DNA of 17,560 bases from JBHOQX01 sp042408595 (GCA_042408595.1 JBHOQX010000007.1:1-17560); one strand, 5' to 3'; shown: positions 1-9,186, counted from the stretch's first letter. The notes: generated by a model not told the origin, from the sequence alone. Numbers and translations are program-made.

Positions 1-89
1 TGCTTATTCTGCCAGCCCTGTTCGTGCAACTCCCAGGCGCGCAACCGGCGCCCTTCGCGCCAATCGGTCGGTTTGCGTTCTGTACTCAT
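1..89 (-). CDS. IS630-type transposase, N-terminal fragment (runs off window)
   Basis: A frame opens at ATG 89-87 on the minus strand and is still open at the window edge after 29 codons. It begins MSTERKPTDWREGRR and continues with LRAWELHEQGW. This basic helix followed by an '(R)LRAWELxxxGW' stretch is how the helix-turn-helix DNA-binding domain of many IS630/Tc1-mariner-related transposases begins (family knowledge). The DDE catalytic part lies outside the window. An extended -10 (TGGTATCAT) sits 8 bases before the ATG, so the message would be almost leaderless. The gene lies 30 bases downstream of the S9 peptidase stop, in the same direction. It could instead be another HTH protein of the helix-turn-helix_23/29 type; a mobile element is the more likely reading. 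Confidence 0.6.
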   Translation of the reverse strand, partial: MSTERKPTDWREGRRLRAWELHEQGWQNK

Positions 90-92
90 AGC

Positions 93-110
93 CGGCATGA
101 TACCATGCCG
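93..110. repeat. 7-bp inverted repeat before the transposase
   Basis: CGGCATG and CATGCCG flank a 4-base centre (ATAC). The dyad overlaps the extended -10 TGGTATCAT of the transposase frame. It could be an operator for transposase self-control, part of an insertion-sequence end, or chance. No second end of an element can be seen in the window. Confidence 0.35.
97..105 (-). promoter_or_regulatory. Extended -10 promoter candidate for the transposase
   Basis: The minus strand reads TGGTATCAT, a TGn-type extended -10 hexamer. No convincing -35 is seen. The same TGG-TATnnT form precedes the genes at 5846 and 9186. Confidence 0.35.
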
Positions 111-119
111 ATTTAGGTT

Positions 120-1985
<1,866 letters not shown>

Positions 1986-1994
1986 ACAGGCCCC

Positions 1995-2092
1995 TCTGGA
2001 CGACAAACGGGAAACCACGGACCATGGACGGCGGGCGGCGAACGGTGGAGAGTGGAAGGTGGGCGACGGATGGTGGACGGCAGGCAACGGAC
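1995..2092 (-). repeat. Degenerate heptamer tandem array, consensus GTCCACC (14 units)
   Basis: Read on the minus strand from 2092 to 1995, the sequence splits without gaps into 14 units of 7 bases. They include GTCCGTT, GTCCACC, ATCCGTC, GCCCACC, CTCCACC, GTCCATG, GTCCGTG and GTCCAGA. The array ends 9 bases before the peptidase ATG and touches its ribosome site. It shares its unit consensus and sense orientation with the array at 7024-7079. Confidence 0.7.
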
Positions 2093-2146
2093 GAACCGCG
2101 TGGTACAGGCAGAATTTCAGCTCCCCTGAGGAACCACCTTGCCATG

Positions 2147-2167
2147 GATCGCTCATCACTCGTCACC
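2147..2167 (-). repeat. Short 7-periodic repeat, about 3 units of AGTGATG type
   Basis: Just after the exonuclease stop the minus strand reads GGTGACG, AGTGATG, AGCGATC, three degenerate 7-base units. With the array at 1995-2092, most of the 188-base gap between exonuclease and peptidase genes is heptamer-type DNA of two different consensus sequences. Confidence 0.4.
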
Positions 2168-2173
2168 CTGCCA

Positions 2174-3205
2174 TCACGCGCCCTCCTCCGCCTCGGCCGC
2201 CACCTCCTGCCCGTCGGCGTCGCGCTCGCCCTCGAAGCGCGTCTGCACCACCGCCGCCTCGTACCCGCGCTCGCCGAGCCAGCGGGCGAGCACCGCGCTG
2301 TAGCCGTGCGTCACCCATACGCGGCCGGCGCCGGTTGCGTCAATAGCTCCCAGCAGCCCCGGCCAGTCGGCATGGTCAGACAGGATAAAGCCCCGGTCCA
2401 CCGCGCGGCGGCGACGGGCGCCGCGCACCTGCATCCAGCCGGAGGCGAACGCCGTGGATGCCAGGCCGAACCGGCGCATCCACGGCGTTCCCTGCGCCGA
2501 GGGCGGCGCGATGATCAGCGCCCGCCGGTAGTCTGCCCGGCTGGCCTCGCCGGCGTAGACGGTCGGCGGGAGCGGCACGCCGCTCGCCCGGTAGTCGCGG
2601 GCCAGCCGCTCAACCGCGCCGTGCGTCAGGATCGGGCCAATAGTTGCGTCCACGCCGGCCAGCACACGCTGCGCTTTGCCGAGCGCGTAGGCGAACAGAA
2701 CGCTGGCCTTGCCGGCCGCCTGGTTCACCTGCCACCAGGCGTTGATCGCGGCGAAGACCTCCGCCTGCGCCGGCCAGCGGTAGATCGGCAGGCCGAAGGT
2801 CGACTCGGTGACGAAGGTGTGGCAGCAGACCGGCTCGAACGGTGTGCAGGTCGCATCCGCGCCGACCTTGTAATCGCCGGAGACAACCCACACCTCGCCG
2901 CGGCGCTCGACTCGCACCTGCGCCGAGCCGAGGATATGGCCGGCGGGATGCAGCGACACGGTCACATCGCCGAGGCGCAGCGGCGCGCCGTAGGGCAGCG
3001 TCTCGATGGGCGCATCGTCGCCGAGGCGCGTACGGAAGACACGTGCTCCCTCGGTCGCCACCAGATAGCTCGCGCTGCCGCGCCGGGCATGGTCGGCGTG
3101 AGCGTGCGTCAGCACCGCCCGCGCCACCGGCTGCCACGGGTCGATGTAGAACCCGCCGGCGGCGCAGTAGAGGCCGCGATCCGTCAATTCGATCAGTGGG
3201 CTCAT
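2174..3205 (-). CDS. Ligase-associated DNA exonuclease, metallo-beta-lactamase/beta-CASP-like
   Basis: This 343-residue protein resembles the family annotated as DNA-ligase-associated putative exonuclease (an MBL-fold nuclease akin to the archaeal/eukaryotic CPSF73 group). Metal-binding motifs are clear: HAHADH at residues 34-39, HPAGHILGSAQ at 86-96, GDYK at 110-113, LSDHADW at 275-281, and a late THGY at 299-302. It opens with the typical GLYCAAGGFYIDPW segment. The expected role is processing DNA ends in repair together with an ATP-dependent ligase and an Lhr-type helicase. Neither partner lies in the window: the neighbours are a CDF transporter upstream (160-base gap) and a peptidase downstream. 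The ribosome site is weak (GGGAC). A TGGTAGAGT element at 3239-3247 is a possible extended -10. Confidence 0.87.
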   Translation of the reverse strand: MSPLIELTDRGLYCAAGGFYIDPWQPVARAVLTHAHADHARRGSASYLVATEGARVFRTRLGDDAPIETLPYGAPLRLGDVTVSLHPAGHILGSAQVRVERRGEVWVVSGDYKVGADATCTPFEPVCCHTFVTESTFGLPIYRWPAQAEVFAAINAWWQVNQAAGKASVLFAYALGKAQRVLAGVDATIGPILTHGAVERLARDYRASGVPLPPTVYAGEASRADYRRALIIAPPSAQGTPWMRRFGLASTAFASGWMQVRGARRRRAVDRGFILSDHADWPGLLGAIDATGAGRVWVTHGYSAVLARWLGERGYEAAVVQTRFEGERDADGQEVAAEAEEGA

Positions 3206-3238
3206 GCGTCCCGTGCCGCAACGCCGCTCGCCGGAGAT

Positions 3239-3247
3239 ACTCTACCA
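3239..3247 (-). promoter_or_regulatory. Weak extended -10 candidate for the exonuclease gene
   Basis: The minus strand reads TGGTAGAGT, about 34 bases before the ATG at 3205. The hexamer is a poor match and no -35 is seen; it is listed because it keeps the TGG-TA form of other promoters here. Confidence 0.2.
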
Positions 3248-3365
3248 TCGGGCGGCGGGGGATGCAAGCCACGCCACAGTATCGGCAGACGCCACGGCCG
3301 GCGTATGCAGGGCATCACTTGGCCCACCGACCCGCCGGCGCGGCGCCCGTGTCCCTGCCACCGTG

Positions 3366-4277
3366 TCATGGTGCCGCCCGGTCGAGCCGCGTGTCCTCAA
3401 ACGAGACCGGGTCCTCCAGCGGCTCCAGATGCGTAAAGACGGTCAACCCGGGCACCGCCGCGCGGATGTCGCGCTCGATCTGCTCCAGCAGCCGGTGGCC
3501 GCGCTGCACCGTCCACCCACCCGGCACCAGCACGTGCACCGACATGAAGCTGCGCGCCCCGGCCTGGCGCGTGCGTAGGGCGTGAAACTGCACCTCATCC
3601 GAGCGGTAGCGCGCCAGGACGGCGTCGATCGCCACCTGCTCCTCCGGCGGCAGCGCCGTGTCCAGCAGCCCCAGGGCGGACTGGCGCAGCAGCCGCACCC
3701 CGGTCCAGATGATGTTCGCCGCGACGACCAGCGCGATGATCGGGTCGAGCCGCTGCCAGCCGGTGAACACCACCGCGCCGACCGCCGCCAGCACCCCGGC
3801 CGATGTCCAGACATCGGTCATCAGGTGGCGCGCGTCGGCTTCCAGCGCGATCGAGCGGAAGCGCCGCCCGGCGGCCAGCAGCACCCGCGCGACGATCAGA
3901 TTGATCGCCGAGGCGGCCAGCGACACCGCCAGCCCCAGCCCGATCTGCTCCAGCGGCTGCGGTGCGACCAGCCGTGGGACGGCCGTCCAGGCGATGCTCG
4001 CGGCAGCCAACAGGATCAGCGCCCCCTCGACGCCGCCGGCGAAGTATTCGGCCTTGCCGTGGCCGTAGGCGTGTTCCTCGTCCGGCGGTCGCGCCGCCAG
4101 CGTCAGCATCGCCAGCGCCATGATCGCGGCGGCAAGGTTCACCAGCGACTCCAGCGCGTCCGAAAGCAGGCCAACCGAGCCGGTCAGCCAGTAGGCGCCG
4201 AGCTTCAGCCCGATCGTGATGACCGCAGCGCCGATCGACAGCCAGGCGTAGCGGGTAAGCGGCCGGTCCACTGTCAT
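3366..4277 (-). CDS. Cation diffusion facilitator (CDF) family metal efflux protein
   Basis: This 303-residue membrane protein has about six hydrophobic segments (roughly residues 11-31, 36-60, 80-100, 112-135, 155-172 and 176-197) and a C-terminal cytoplasmic ferredoxin-like domain (about 205-295) ending near HLEPLEDP. CDF signatures are GSVGLLSDALESLVN in segment 2, HAYGHGKAEYFAGG at 69-82 and DARHLMTDVWTSAG in segment 5. The family exports Zn, Fe, Mn, Co or Cd by proton antiport from the cytoplasm. By alignment with E. coli YiiP, the transport site would be Glu43, Asn47, His151 and Asp155. The usual Asp-x3-Asp of segment 2 is Glu-x3-Asn here, so the metal cannot be stated. The gene follows the glycosyltransferase gene by 94 bases on the same strand. 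Confidence 0.9.
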   Translation of the reverse strand: MTVDRPLTRYAWLSIGAAVITIGLKLGAYWLTGSVGLLSDALESLVNLAAAIMALAMLTLAARPPDEEHAYGHGKAEYFAGGVEGALILLAAASIAWTAVPRLVAPQPLEQIGLGLAVSLAASAINLIVARVLLAAGRRFRSIALEADARHLMTDVWTSAGVLAAVGAVVFTGWQRLDPIIALVVAANIIWTGVRLLRQSALGLLDTALPPEEQVAIDAVLARYRSDEVQFHALRTRQAGARSFMSVHVLVPGGWTVQRGHRLLEQIERDIRAAVPGLTVFTHLEPLEDPVSFEDTRLDRAAP

Positions 4278-4349
4278 TGATGATGGTCAACCACGAAGCG
4301 TACCCAATGCCCGAAGCGGGCTCAACGATCAAAGACACCCCAACGGCGG

Positions 4350-4363
4350 CGCAACGCGCAACG
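4350..4363 (-). repeat. Two exact 7-base units (CGTTGCG) in the GT-CDF gap
   Basis: On the minus strand CGTTGCG occurs twice in tandem, followed by the related CCGCCGTTG. This unit type also appears in the degenerate array before dppB (near 11211-11224). It sits between the glycosyltransferase stop and the CDF start. Confidence 0.4.
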
Positions 4364-4371
4364 GCGCCCTG

Positions 4372-5670
4372 TCACCTGCTCACCTCGCCGGGCGTGCGCG
4401 CGTCGTGTGCTTCGTGGTTCGCGAGCACTTCCTGGTAAACGCTCCGCGCCCGCCGGTAGACGGCCTCCCAGGTGTACGCGCGCAGAGTCTTCTCCCGGCC
4501 CGCCGCGCCAAGCCGCCGCGCCAGATCGCGGTCGGCCAGAAAGCGCTCGAGCGCGGCAGCCAGCTCTGGCACATCGCCGAAGCCGACCAGCAGGCCGTCG
4601 CGCCCGTCGTCGATCACGTCCGGCACGCCGCCGGCCCGCGCGCCGATCACCGGCAGGCCGTAGAGCCAGGCTTCCAGGTAGACGATCCCGAACGAGTCGG
4701 TGCGCGATGGCATGGCGAACACATCCGCGGCGGCCAGCGCGTCGCGCTTGACCGCCTCCGGCGCATAGGGCAGCAGGCGGATGCGGGCGCGCACCTCCGC
4801 GGGCAGCCCGGCGTGGTAGCGCACGAAGTGTTCCAGCGGCGCGCCGATCAGCGCGAGCGTCGCGTCGCTTCCGGCGGCCCACAGCCGGCGCATCGCCTCG
4901 ACCAGCGCGATCGCTCCCTTGTCGCGGGCCAGCGCGCCGATGAACACCACCAGCGGGCCGTCCACCCGCTGCCCGACGCGGAAGCGCGCCCCATCCCCGC
5001 CCAGCACCTCCGCCGGCTCCACGCCGACGCCGACCACCCGCAGGCGCTCCGCCGGCACGCCGCGCGCCGCCAGAAAGTCGCGCTCGCGCCCGGTCATGGC
5101 GATCACCCGGTCGCTGCGCCGCAGCAGGTCGAGCTGGTGGCGCATGCTGTAGTAGCGCACCAGCGAGGGATCGCCTGGCACGCCGAGATGGACGAACGGC
5201 GTGCAGAGGAACGCCGTTCCTACGCGGCGGGCGTAGGCGAACGCCGGGAAGATCGCGAAATCGAGCGTGATGTTGGTGACATGCACCAGATCGAACCGGC
5301 CGGCCGCCGCCAGCGCCCGGTCGAAGCCCGGCAGCCGCGGCGTGAAGCCGGCCATGCGCCGCAGCAGCCCCTCCGTCCGCGGCAGCCGCGAGAGCTCGAC
5401 CATCAGCCGGCGCGTCAGCGGGTAGACGAGCGGCGGGCCGGGGGCGCGCCGCACCGCCAGCCGCAGCACCCGCACGCCGTTGCGCACCTCCTCCGCCGGT
5501 GCGGCGCGGCGCTTGCCGGGGGCCCAGAGATGCTCCAGGTCCCAGGCGTCGGTCGCCAGCACCGTCACGCGATGCCCCTCGCGCGCCAGCCGCTCGCCGA
5601 TCTCGGCGAAATAGCGCCCGGCCCCGCTCGCCGCCGGCGGGTAGAGTTGCACGACATGCAGGATGTCCAT
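4372..5670 (-). CDS. GT4-family (GT-B fold) glycosyltransferase
   Basis: This 432-residue protein starts MDILHVVQLYPPAASGAGRY, a Rossmann strand plus the Gly-rich loop of GT4 enzymes. The C-terminal nucleotide-sugar domain carries GALARDKG (the conserved basic residue), SRTDSFGIVYLEAWLYG with Asp325-x7-Glu333 in place of the usual Glu-x7-Glu, and GLPVIGARAGGVPDVIDDG. The protein transfers a sugar from an activated nucleotide donor; acceptor and product cannot be read from sequence. The start at 5670 is chosen because homologous sequence begins there, and the upstream frame (to 5847) crosses the divergent promoter of the next gene. A TGCTACAAT element ends 7 bases before the ATG, so the message is probably leaderless. 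The last residues (NHEAHDARTPGEVSR) look non-conserved and repeat-derived. Confidence 0.9.
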   Translation of the reverse strand: MDILHVVQLYPPAASGAGRYFAEIGERLAREGHRVTVLATDAWDLEHLWAPGKRRAAPAEEVRNGVRVLRLAVRRAPGPPLVYPLTRRLMVELSRLPRTEGLLRRMAGFTPRLPGFDRALAAAGRFDLVHVTNITLDFAIFPAFAYARRVGTAFLCTPFVHLGVPGDPSLVRYYSMRHQLDLLRRSDRVIAMTGRERDFLAARGVPAERLRVVGVGVEPAEVLGGDGARFRVGQRVDGPLVVFIGALARDKGAIALVEAMRRLWAAGSDATLALIGAPLEHFVRYHAGLPAEVRARIRLLPYAPEAVKRDALAAADVFAMPSRTDSFGIVYLEAWLYGLPVIGARAGGVPDVIDDGRDGLLVGFGDVPELAAALERFLADRDLARRLGAAGREKTLRAYTWEAVYRRARSVYQEVLANHEAHDARTPGEVSR

Positions 5671-5677
5671 GGGGCGG

Positions 5678-5686
5678 ATTGTAGCA
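5678..5686 (-). promoter_or_regulatory. Extended -10 of the glycosyltransferase gene
   Basis: The minus strand reads TGCTACAAT, 7 bases before the ATG. This places transcription initiation about at the start codon, so the transcript would be leaderless; indeed no ribosome site is visible there. Confidence 0.45.
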
Positions 5687-5797
5687 TACCGAAGGAAACC
5701 AAGCCGAGCAACGAAACGCCCCGCCTGGAAGCCGGAGCCGCCGCGCCCCTGCGCAGGTGGCACCGTATCACGCCGCGTCGCCCGTCCTCGCCCGCCG

Positions 5798-5806
5798 TGG
5801 TATGAT
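5798..5806 (+). promoter_or_regulatory. Extended -10 of the class-V aminotransferase-fold gene
   Basis: TGGTATGAT is a TGn-type -10 lying 39 bases before the ATG at 5846, which would give a leader of about 30 bases. No clear -35 is present 17 bases upstream. Confidence 0.45.
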
Positions 5807-5845
5807 ACGCCGCACACACCCGCCGTTGCGTTTACCGAGGACGCC

Positions 5846-6982
5846 ATGCTCGATCCGACGCCCTACCGCCCGCTGTTCCCGCTCGCCGGGGAGTACATCC
5901 ACCTGAACCATGCTGGCGTCTCGCCCGTCAATACCCGTGCTCTCGCCGCCATGCAGTCGTTCAACGAGCAGACGGCGCACGTCCCCTTCACCGAGCTGCT
6001 CCCCACGGCCGAAGCAGCCGTGCGCGACCTGCGCGAGCGCCTCGCCGCGCTGATCAACGCCCGCTCCGCCGACGAGATCGTGCTCATGCCGAACACCGCC
6101 GCCGGGATCAACACCGCCGCGCTCAGCCTGCCACTCCGCCCCGGCGACAATGTGCTGCTGCTCGACGGCGACTACCCGGCGAACATCTACCCGTGGATGA
6201 ACCTGGCGCGCCGCGGCGTGCTCGCCAAGCTCGTGCCCGCAAAGGACGGCGGCCTCGACCTCGACCTCCTCGCCGCGCGGATCGATCCGCGCACTCGCGC
6301 CATCGCCCTGAGCACCGTCCAGTTCGCCAGCGGCTTCCGCAACGACCTGGAGGCGGTCGGGCGGCTCTGCCGCGAGCGCGGCCTCTATTTTGTCGTGGAC
6401 TGCATCCAGTCGCTCGGCGCGCTGCCGTTCGATGTTCAGGCGGTCGGGGCGGATTTCGTGGCCTGCGGCTCGCAGAAGTGGCTGCTGGGCCCGGTCGGTG
6501 CCGGCTTTCTGTATGTGCGGCGCGAGCGGTTGCCGGAGCTGGCGCCGAGGCCGTACGTCGGCGCGTTCAGCGTGGTCGAACCGCGCAACTTCCTCGATTA
6601 CAACTTCACCTTGCTGCCGACCGCCGAGCGCTTCACCATCGGCTCGCAGAACTATGTCGGCATGATCGGCCTGCGGGCGAGCGTCGCCCTGATCCAGGAG
6701 ATCGGGCCAGCGCGGATCGGCGAGCGGGTGCTGGCGCTGGCAGAGCTGGCGGCTAGCGAGCTGGCCGCGCGTGGCTTCCGGCTCGCCGGCTCGCCCGATC
6801 CAGCGCGGCGCTCCGGCATCGTGATCGCAGCGGTCGAGCAGCCCGCCGCCGCCGAGCAGCGCCTGCGGGAAGCGCGGGTGGTGGCGGTGGCCCGCGGCAG
6901 CGGCATCCGCTTCGCGCCCCATTTCTACAACACCGAGGACGAGATCCGCCGCGCCGCAGCGATTCTGGCGGAAGCGTCGTAG
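5846..6982 (+). CDS. PLP-dependent class-V aminotransferase-fold enzyme (cysteine desulfurase / isopenicillin-N-epimerase-like)
   Basis: This 378-residue protein begins near HLNHAGVSPV, the usual N-terminal substrate-loop motif of class-V enzymes. Asp185 (VVDCIQSLG) should contact the PLP pyridine nitrogen. Lys211 in CGSQKWLLGPVGAGFLYV is the Schiff-base lysine. The family includes cysteine desulfurases, kynureninases and epimerases. No flexible catalytic-Cys loop of the NifS/SufS type is recognisable, so a general aminotransferase, lyase or epimerase is more likely than desulfurase; the substrate is unknown. ATG 5846 is preferred because it follows a CGAGGA ribosome site and the conserved protein starts there. 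The gene is divergent from the glycosyltransferase and 126 bases upstream of ppk2. Confidence 0.88.
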   Translation: MLDPTPYRPLFPLAGEYIHLNHAGVSPVNTRALAAMQSFNEQTAHVPFTELLPTAEAAVRDLRERLAALINARSADEIVLMPNTAAGINTAALSLPLRPGDNVLLLDGDYPANIYPWMNLARRGVLAKLVPAKDGGLDLDLLAARIDPRTRAIALSTVQFASGFRNDLEAVGRLCRERGLYFVVDCIQSLGALPFDVQAVGADFVACGSQKWLLGPVGAGFLYVRRERLPELAPRPYVGAFSVVEPRNFLDYNFTLLPTAERFTIGSQNYVGMIGLRASVALIQEIGPARIGERVLALAELAASELAARGFRLAGSPDPARRSGIVIAAVEQPAAAEQRLREARVVAVARGSGIRFAPHFYNTEDEIRRAAAILAEAS

Positions 6983-6992
6983 AGAATTCGGA

Positions 6993-7013
6993 GATTGCAG
7001 ATTGCAGATCGGA
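6993..7013 (+). repeat. Three 7-base units, GATTGCA type
   Basis: GATTGCA, GATTGCA and GATCGGA follow the aminotransferase stop in perfect 7-base register, just ahead of the GTCCAYC array. They show a second heptamer consensus in the same gap. Confidence 0.55.
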
Positions 7014-7023
7014 CAAACGATCA

Positions 7024-7079
7024 CCGTCCATCGTCCATCGTCCATCGTCCACCGTCCACCGTCCATCGTCCTTCGTCCA
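7024..7079 (+). repeat. Heptamer tandem array, 8 units of YCGTCCW
   Basis: Eight uninterrupted units are CCGTCCA, TCGTCCA (three times), CCGTCCA (twice), TCGTCCT and TCGTCCA. Read in another register the unit is GTCCAYC, the same consensus as the older-looking array at 1995-2092. The array lies 29 bases before the ppk2 ATG and leaves its ribosome site intact. Short heptanucleotide repeats of this kind are known in filamentous cyanobacteria (STRR sequences); their role here is unknown. Confidence 0.9.
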
Positions 7080-7108
7080 CCAAATCCTGGCGCCTGAAAG
7101 GAGGCTCG

Positions 7109-7969
7109 ATGTTCAGTCAGTACCGCATCAAGCCGGGCACCAAAGTGCGGCTCAAAGACTACGACCCGAACGACGACGGCGGCATGCAGCGCGAGGCGGC
7201 CAAAGCGGAGGTCGCGGCGCTCAAGAAGCGGCTGGACGAGCTGCAGGAAGAGCTCTACGCCGCCGGACAGCACAGCGCCCTGATCGTCCTGCAGGGGCGC
7301 GACACCTCCGGCAAGGACGGCACGATCCGCAAGGTCTTCGGCGATGTCAACCCGGCCGGCTGCCGCGTCGAGCCGTTCAAGGTTCCGACCGCCGAGGAGC
7401 TCGCGCACGATTTCCTCTGGCGCGTGCATAAGGTCACGCCGCGTAAGGGGATGATGGCGATCTTCAACCGCTCCCACTACGAGGATGTGCTGGTCGTCCG
7501 GGTGCACAAGCTCGCACCGAAGAAGGTGATCGAGCAACGCTACGAGGTGATTAACCAGTTCGAGCGCTTCCTTGCCAGCGAGAACACGATCATCCTGAAA
7601 TTCTTTCTGCACATCAGCAAGGACGAGCAGGAGCAGCGCCTGCTGGAGCGCGAGCAGGACCCGCGAACGGCCTGGAAGCTGGCGGTGGGTGATTGGAAGG
7701 AACGCGCTTATTGGGACGCCTACACCGAGGCGTACGAACTGGCGCTCGCGCGCTGCAGCACGGACGCCGCGCCATGGATGGTCGTCCCGGCCAACCGCAA
7801 GTGGTATCGCGATCTGGTGGTCGCGCAGACGGTCGTCACAACGCTGGAAGCCTACCGCAAGGACTGGGCGAAGACCCTGCGGGCCATGAGCGAGGCGCGC
7901 CGCGCCGAACTGGACGCCTACCGGGCGGAGCTGGCAGCGGCCGCGGCCGGCAATGGAGTGCAAGGATGA
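7109..7969 (+). CDS. ppk2: PPK2-family polyphosphate:nucleotide phosphotransferase
   Basis: This 286-residue protein uses inorganic polyphosphate to phosphorylate nucleotides (AMP, ADP or GDP, depending on class) in the cytoplasm. The Walker A loop GRDTSGKDG is at 63-71, the Walker B-like NRSHYED at 120-126, and the lid region REQDPRTAWKLAVGDWKERAYWDAY at about 180-206. The N-terminus (YRIKPGTKVRLKDYDPNDDGG) matches the shorter 'PPK2-related' polyphosphate:AMP/ADP phosphotransferase group, often called class III; that placement is from memory. The start is fixed by a near-perfect AAAGGAGG ribosome site 5 bases before ATG 7109. The heptamer array lies in its leader. The C-terminal tail is Ala/Glu/Arg-rich. 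The gene converges on the membrane protease gene, 41 bases away. Confidence 0.93.
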   Translation: MFSQYRIKPGTKVRLKDYDPNDDGGMQREAAKAEVAALKKRLDELQEELYAAGQHSALIVLQGRDTSGKDGTIRKVFGDVNPAGCRVEPFKVPTAEELAHDFLWRVHKVTPRKGMMAIFNRSHYEDVLVVRVHKLAPKKVIEQRYEVINQFERFLASENTIILKFFLHISKDEQEQRLLEREQDPRTAWKLAVGDWKERAYWDAYTEAYELALARCSTDAAPWMVVPANRKWYRDLVVAQTVVTTLEAYRKDWAKTLRAMSEARRAELDAYRAELAAAAAGNGVQG

Positions 7970-8010
7970 GCGGGTGACGTTTTCGCTGCGCGCCCGCCGC
8001 CCGTCCCGGC

Positions 8011-9186
8011 TCATCTCAGCCAGATCGTCTCCGCGCCGACGAAGCGGATCGGCTCCGGCATGAACAGCAGCACGAAGAGCAGTAGCCCGGCGATGCCAAG
8101 GGCGATGTGCCAGCGGCTCAGCCGCGTGATGTCGTCCAGCGGCGGCGGGTGGCGCGCCCCGACGACCAGCACCAGCAGGCCCCAGATCAGCCAGTTCGCC
8201 GAGACAAGCACGCCGAGCACGACACACAGCCCGATCATCGCGTACGACAGATACCGCGCCCGCTCGCCCAGCAGCGCGAAAGCGATGTGCCCGCCGTCGA
8301 GCTGGCCGATCGGCAGCAGGTTCAGCATCGTCACGAGCAGGCCGATCCAGGCGCCCCAGGCCACCGGGCCGAGCTGCACATCCTGGCCGCCGCTCGGCAG
8401 GAAGCGCCCGAACACCAGATACTTCGCGGCGGCGTACAGCAGCGAGTTGCCCTCCTGGATGTATCCCGGCGGGCAGCCGGGCGGCGTCGTGGGCGGCCCG
8501 CCGACCTGCGAGACCGATAGGCCGTACAGCAGCAGCGGGATGGCGACCACCAGCCCGGCCAGCGGCCCGGCGATGCCGACCTCCAGCAGCGTCTGGCGAT
8601 CCTGCAACGGCTCCCGCTGGACGATCACCGCGCCGAGCGTCCCCGTGAAGCTGACACCCGGCGGCACCGGGATGAAATAGGGCAGGCTCATCGGCGCGTG
8701 GCGCAGCCGCCCGACGACATAATGGCCCATCTCGTGCGTCAGCAGGATCGCCATGAGCGTGGCAGCGAACGGCAGCCCGGCGAACAGCGCGGCAGGGCTG
8801 GCGACCACGGCGCGAAGTTGCGCACCGAACGGCGCGCAAGAGAGCTGGGCCTGGAGCGCGCCGGTCAGCAGAGTGGTGGCCAGCGTGGCCAGAAACAGCA
8901 CGAGCGGCAGCCACAACCGCTGTGGGCGGCGCGGGATGACCCCCGGCATGGCCAGGAGCTCGTCGGCGTCGCCATGGCGCCGCAGAAACGGGGTGAAGCC
9001 GAGCGCCTCCAGCCGGGCGCGGATGGACCGGTAGAGCGCGCGGGGCGGCCCGGCGAGGCGGCCGCGCAGCGTCAGCGCGCCACGCTCGTTCCAGGCATAG
9101 CTCTCGATCTCCATCAGGCCGTCGAGCGCGGCGCGCACCCGGCCCGACAGTTCCAGACGATCCAACTGGTCCGTAGCGTTGCTCAC
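8011..9186 (-). CDS. Site-2-protease-like M50 membrane metalloprotease
   Basis: This 391-residue protein has a soluble N-terminal domain of about 90 residues followed by about seven hydrophobic segments. Zinc motifs are complete: HEMGH at 151-155 and NLLPIGQLDGGH at 289-300, with Asp297 as third ligand. The segment FTGTLGAVIVQREPLQDRQTLLEVGIAGPLAG (179-210) is typical of the EGY/cyanobacterial-type S2P group. Such enzymes cut transmembrane substrates within the bilayer, often in regulated intramembrane proteolysis; no anti-sigma substrate is nearby. Translation should start at GTG 9186, which has GGAGGA four bases before it, preceded by a second GGAGGA. A TGGTATACT promoter element lies 35 bases upstream. 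It diverges from the ABC importer operon. Confidence 0.92.
   Translation of the reverse strand: MSNATDQLDRLELSGRVRAALDGLMEIESYAWNERGALTLRGRLAGPPRALYRSIRARLEALGFTPFLRRHGDADELLAMPGVIPRRPQRLWLPLVLFLATLATTLLTGALQAQLSCAPFGAQLRAVVASPAALFAGLPFAATLMAILLTHEMGHYVVGRLRHAPMSLPYFIPVPPGVSFTGTLGAVIVQREPLQDRQTLLEVGIAGPLAGLVVAIPLLLYGLSVSQVGGPPTTPPGCPPGYIQEGNSLLYAAAKYLVFGRFLPSGGQDVQLGPVAWGAWIGLLVTMLNLLPIGQLDGGHIAFALLGERARYLSYAMIGLCVVLGVLVSANWLIWGLLVLVVGARHPPPLDDITRLSRWHIALGIAGLLLFVLLFMPEPIRFVGAETIWLR

Noticed and set aside
4405..5805. A 466-codon plus-strand open frame opposite the glycosyltransferase
   Set aside because: It is low-complexity (Arg/Gln/His/Pro-rich) and mirrors a real GT4 gene; no ribosome site or domain supports it.
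7024..7079. Heptamer array as a CRISPR array or as part of the ppk2 coding region
   Set aside because: Units are 7 bases with no spacers, and ppk2 starts downstream with a strong AAAGGAGG site.
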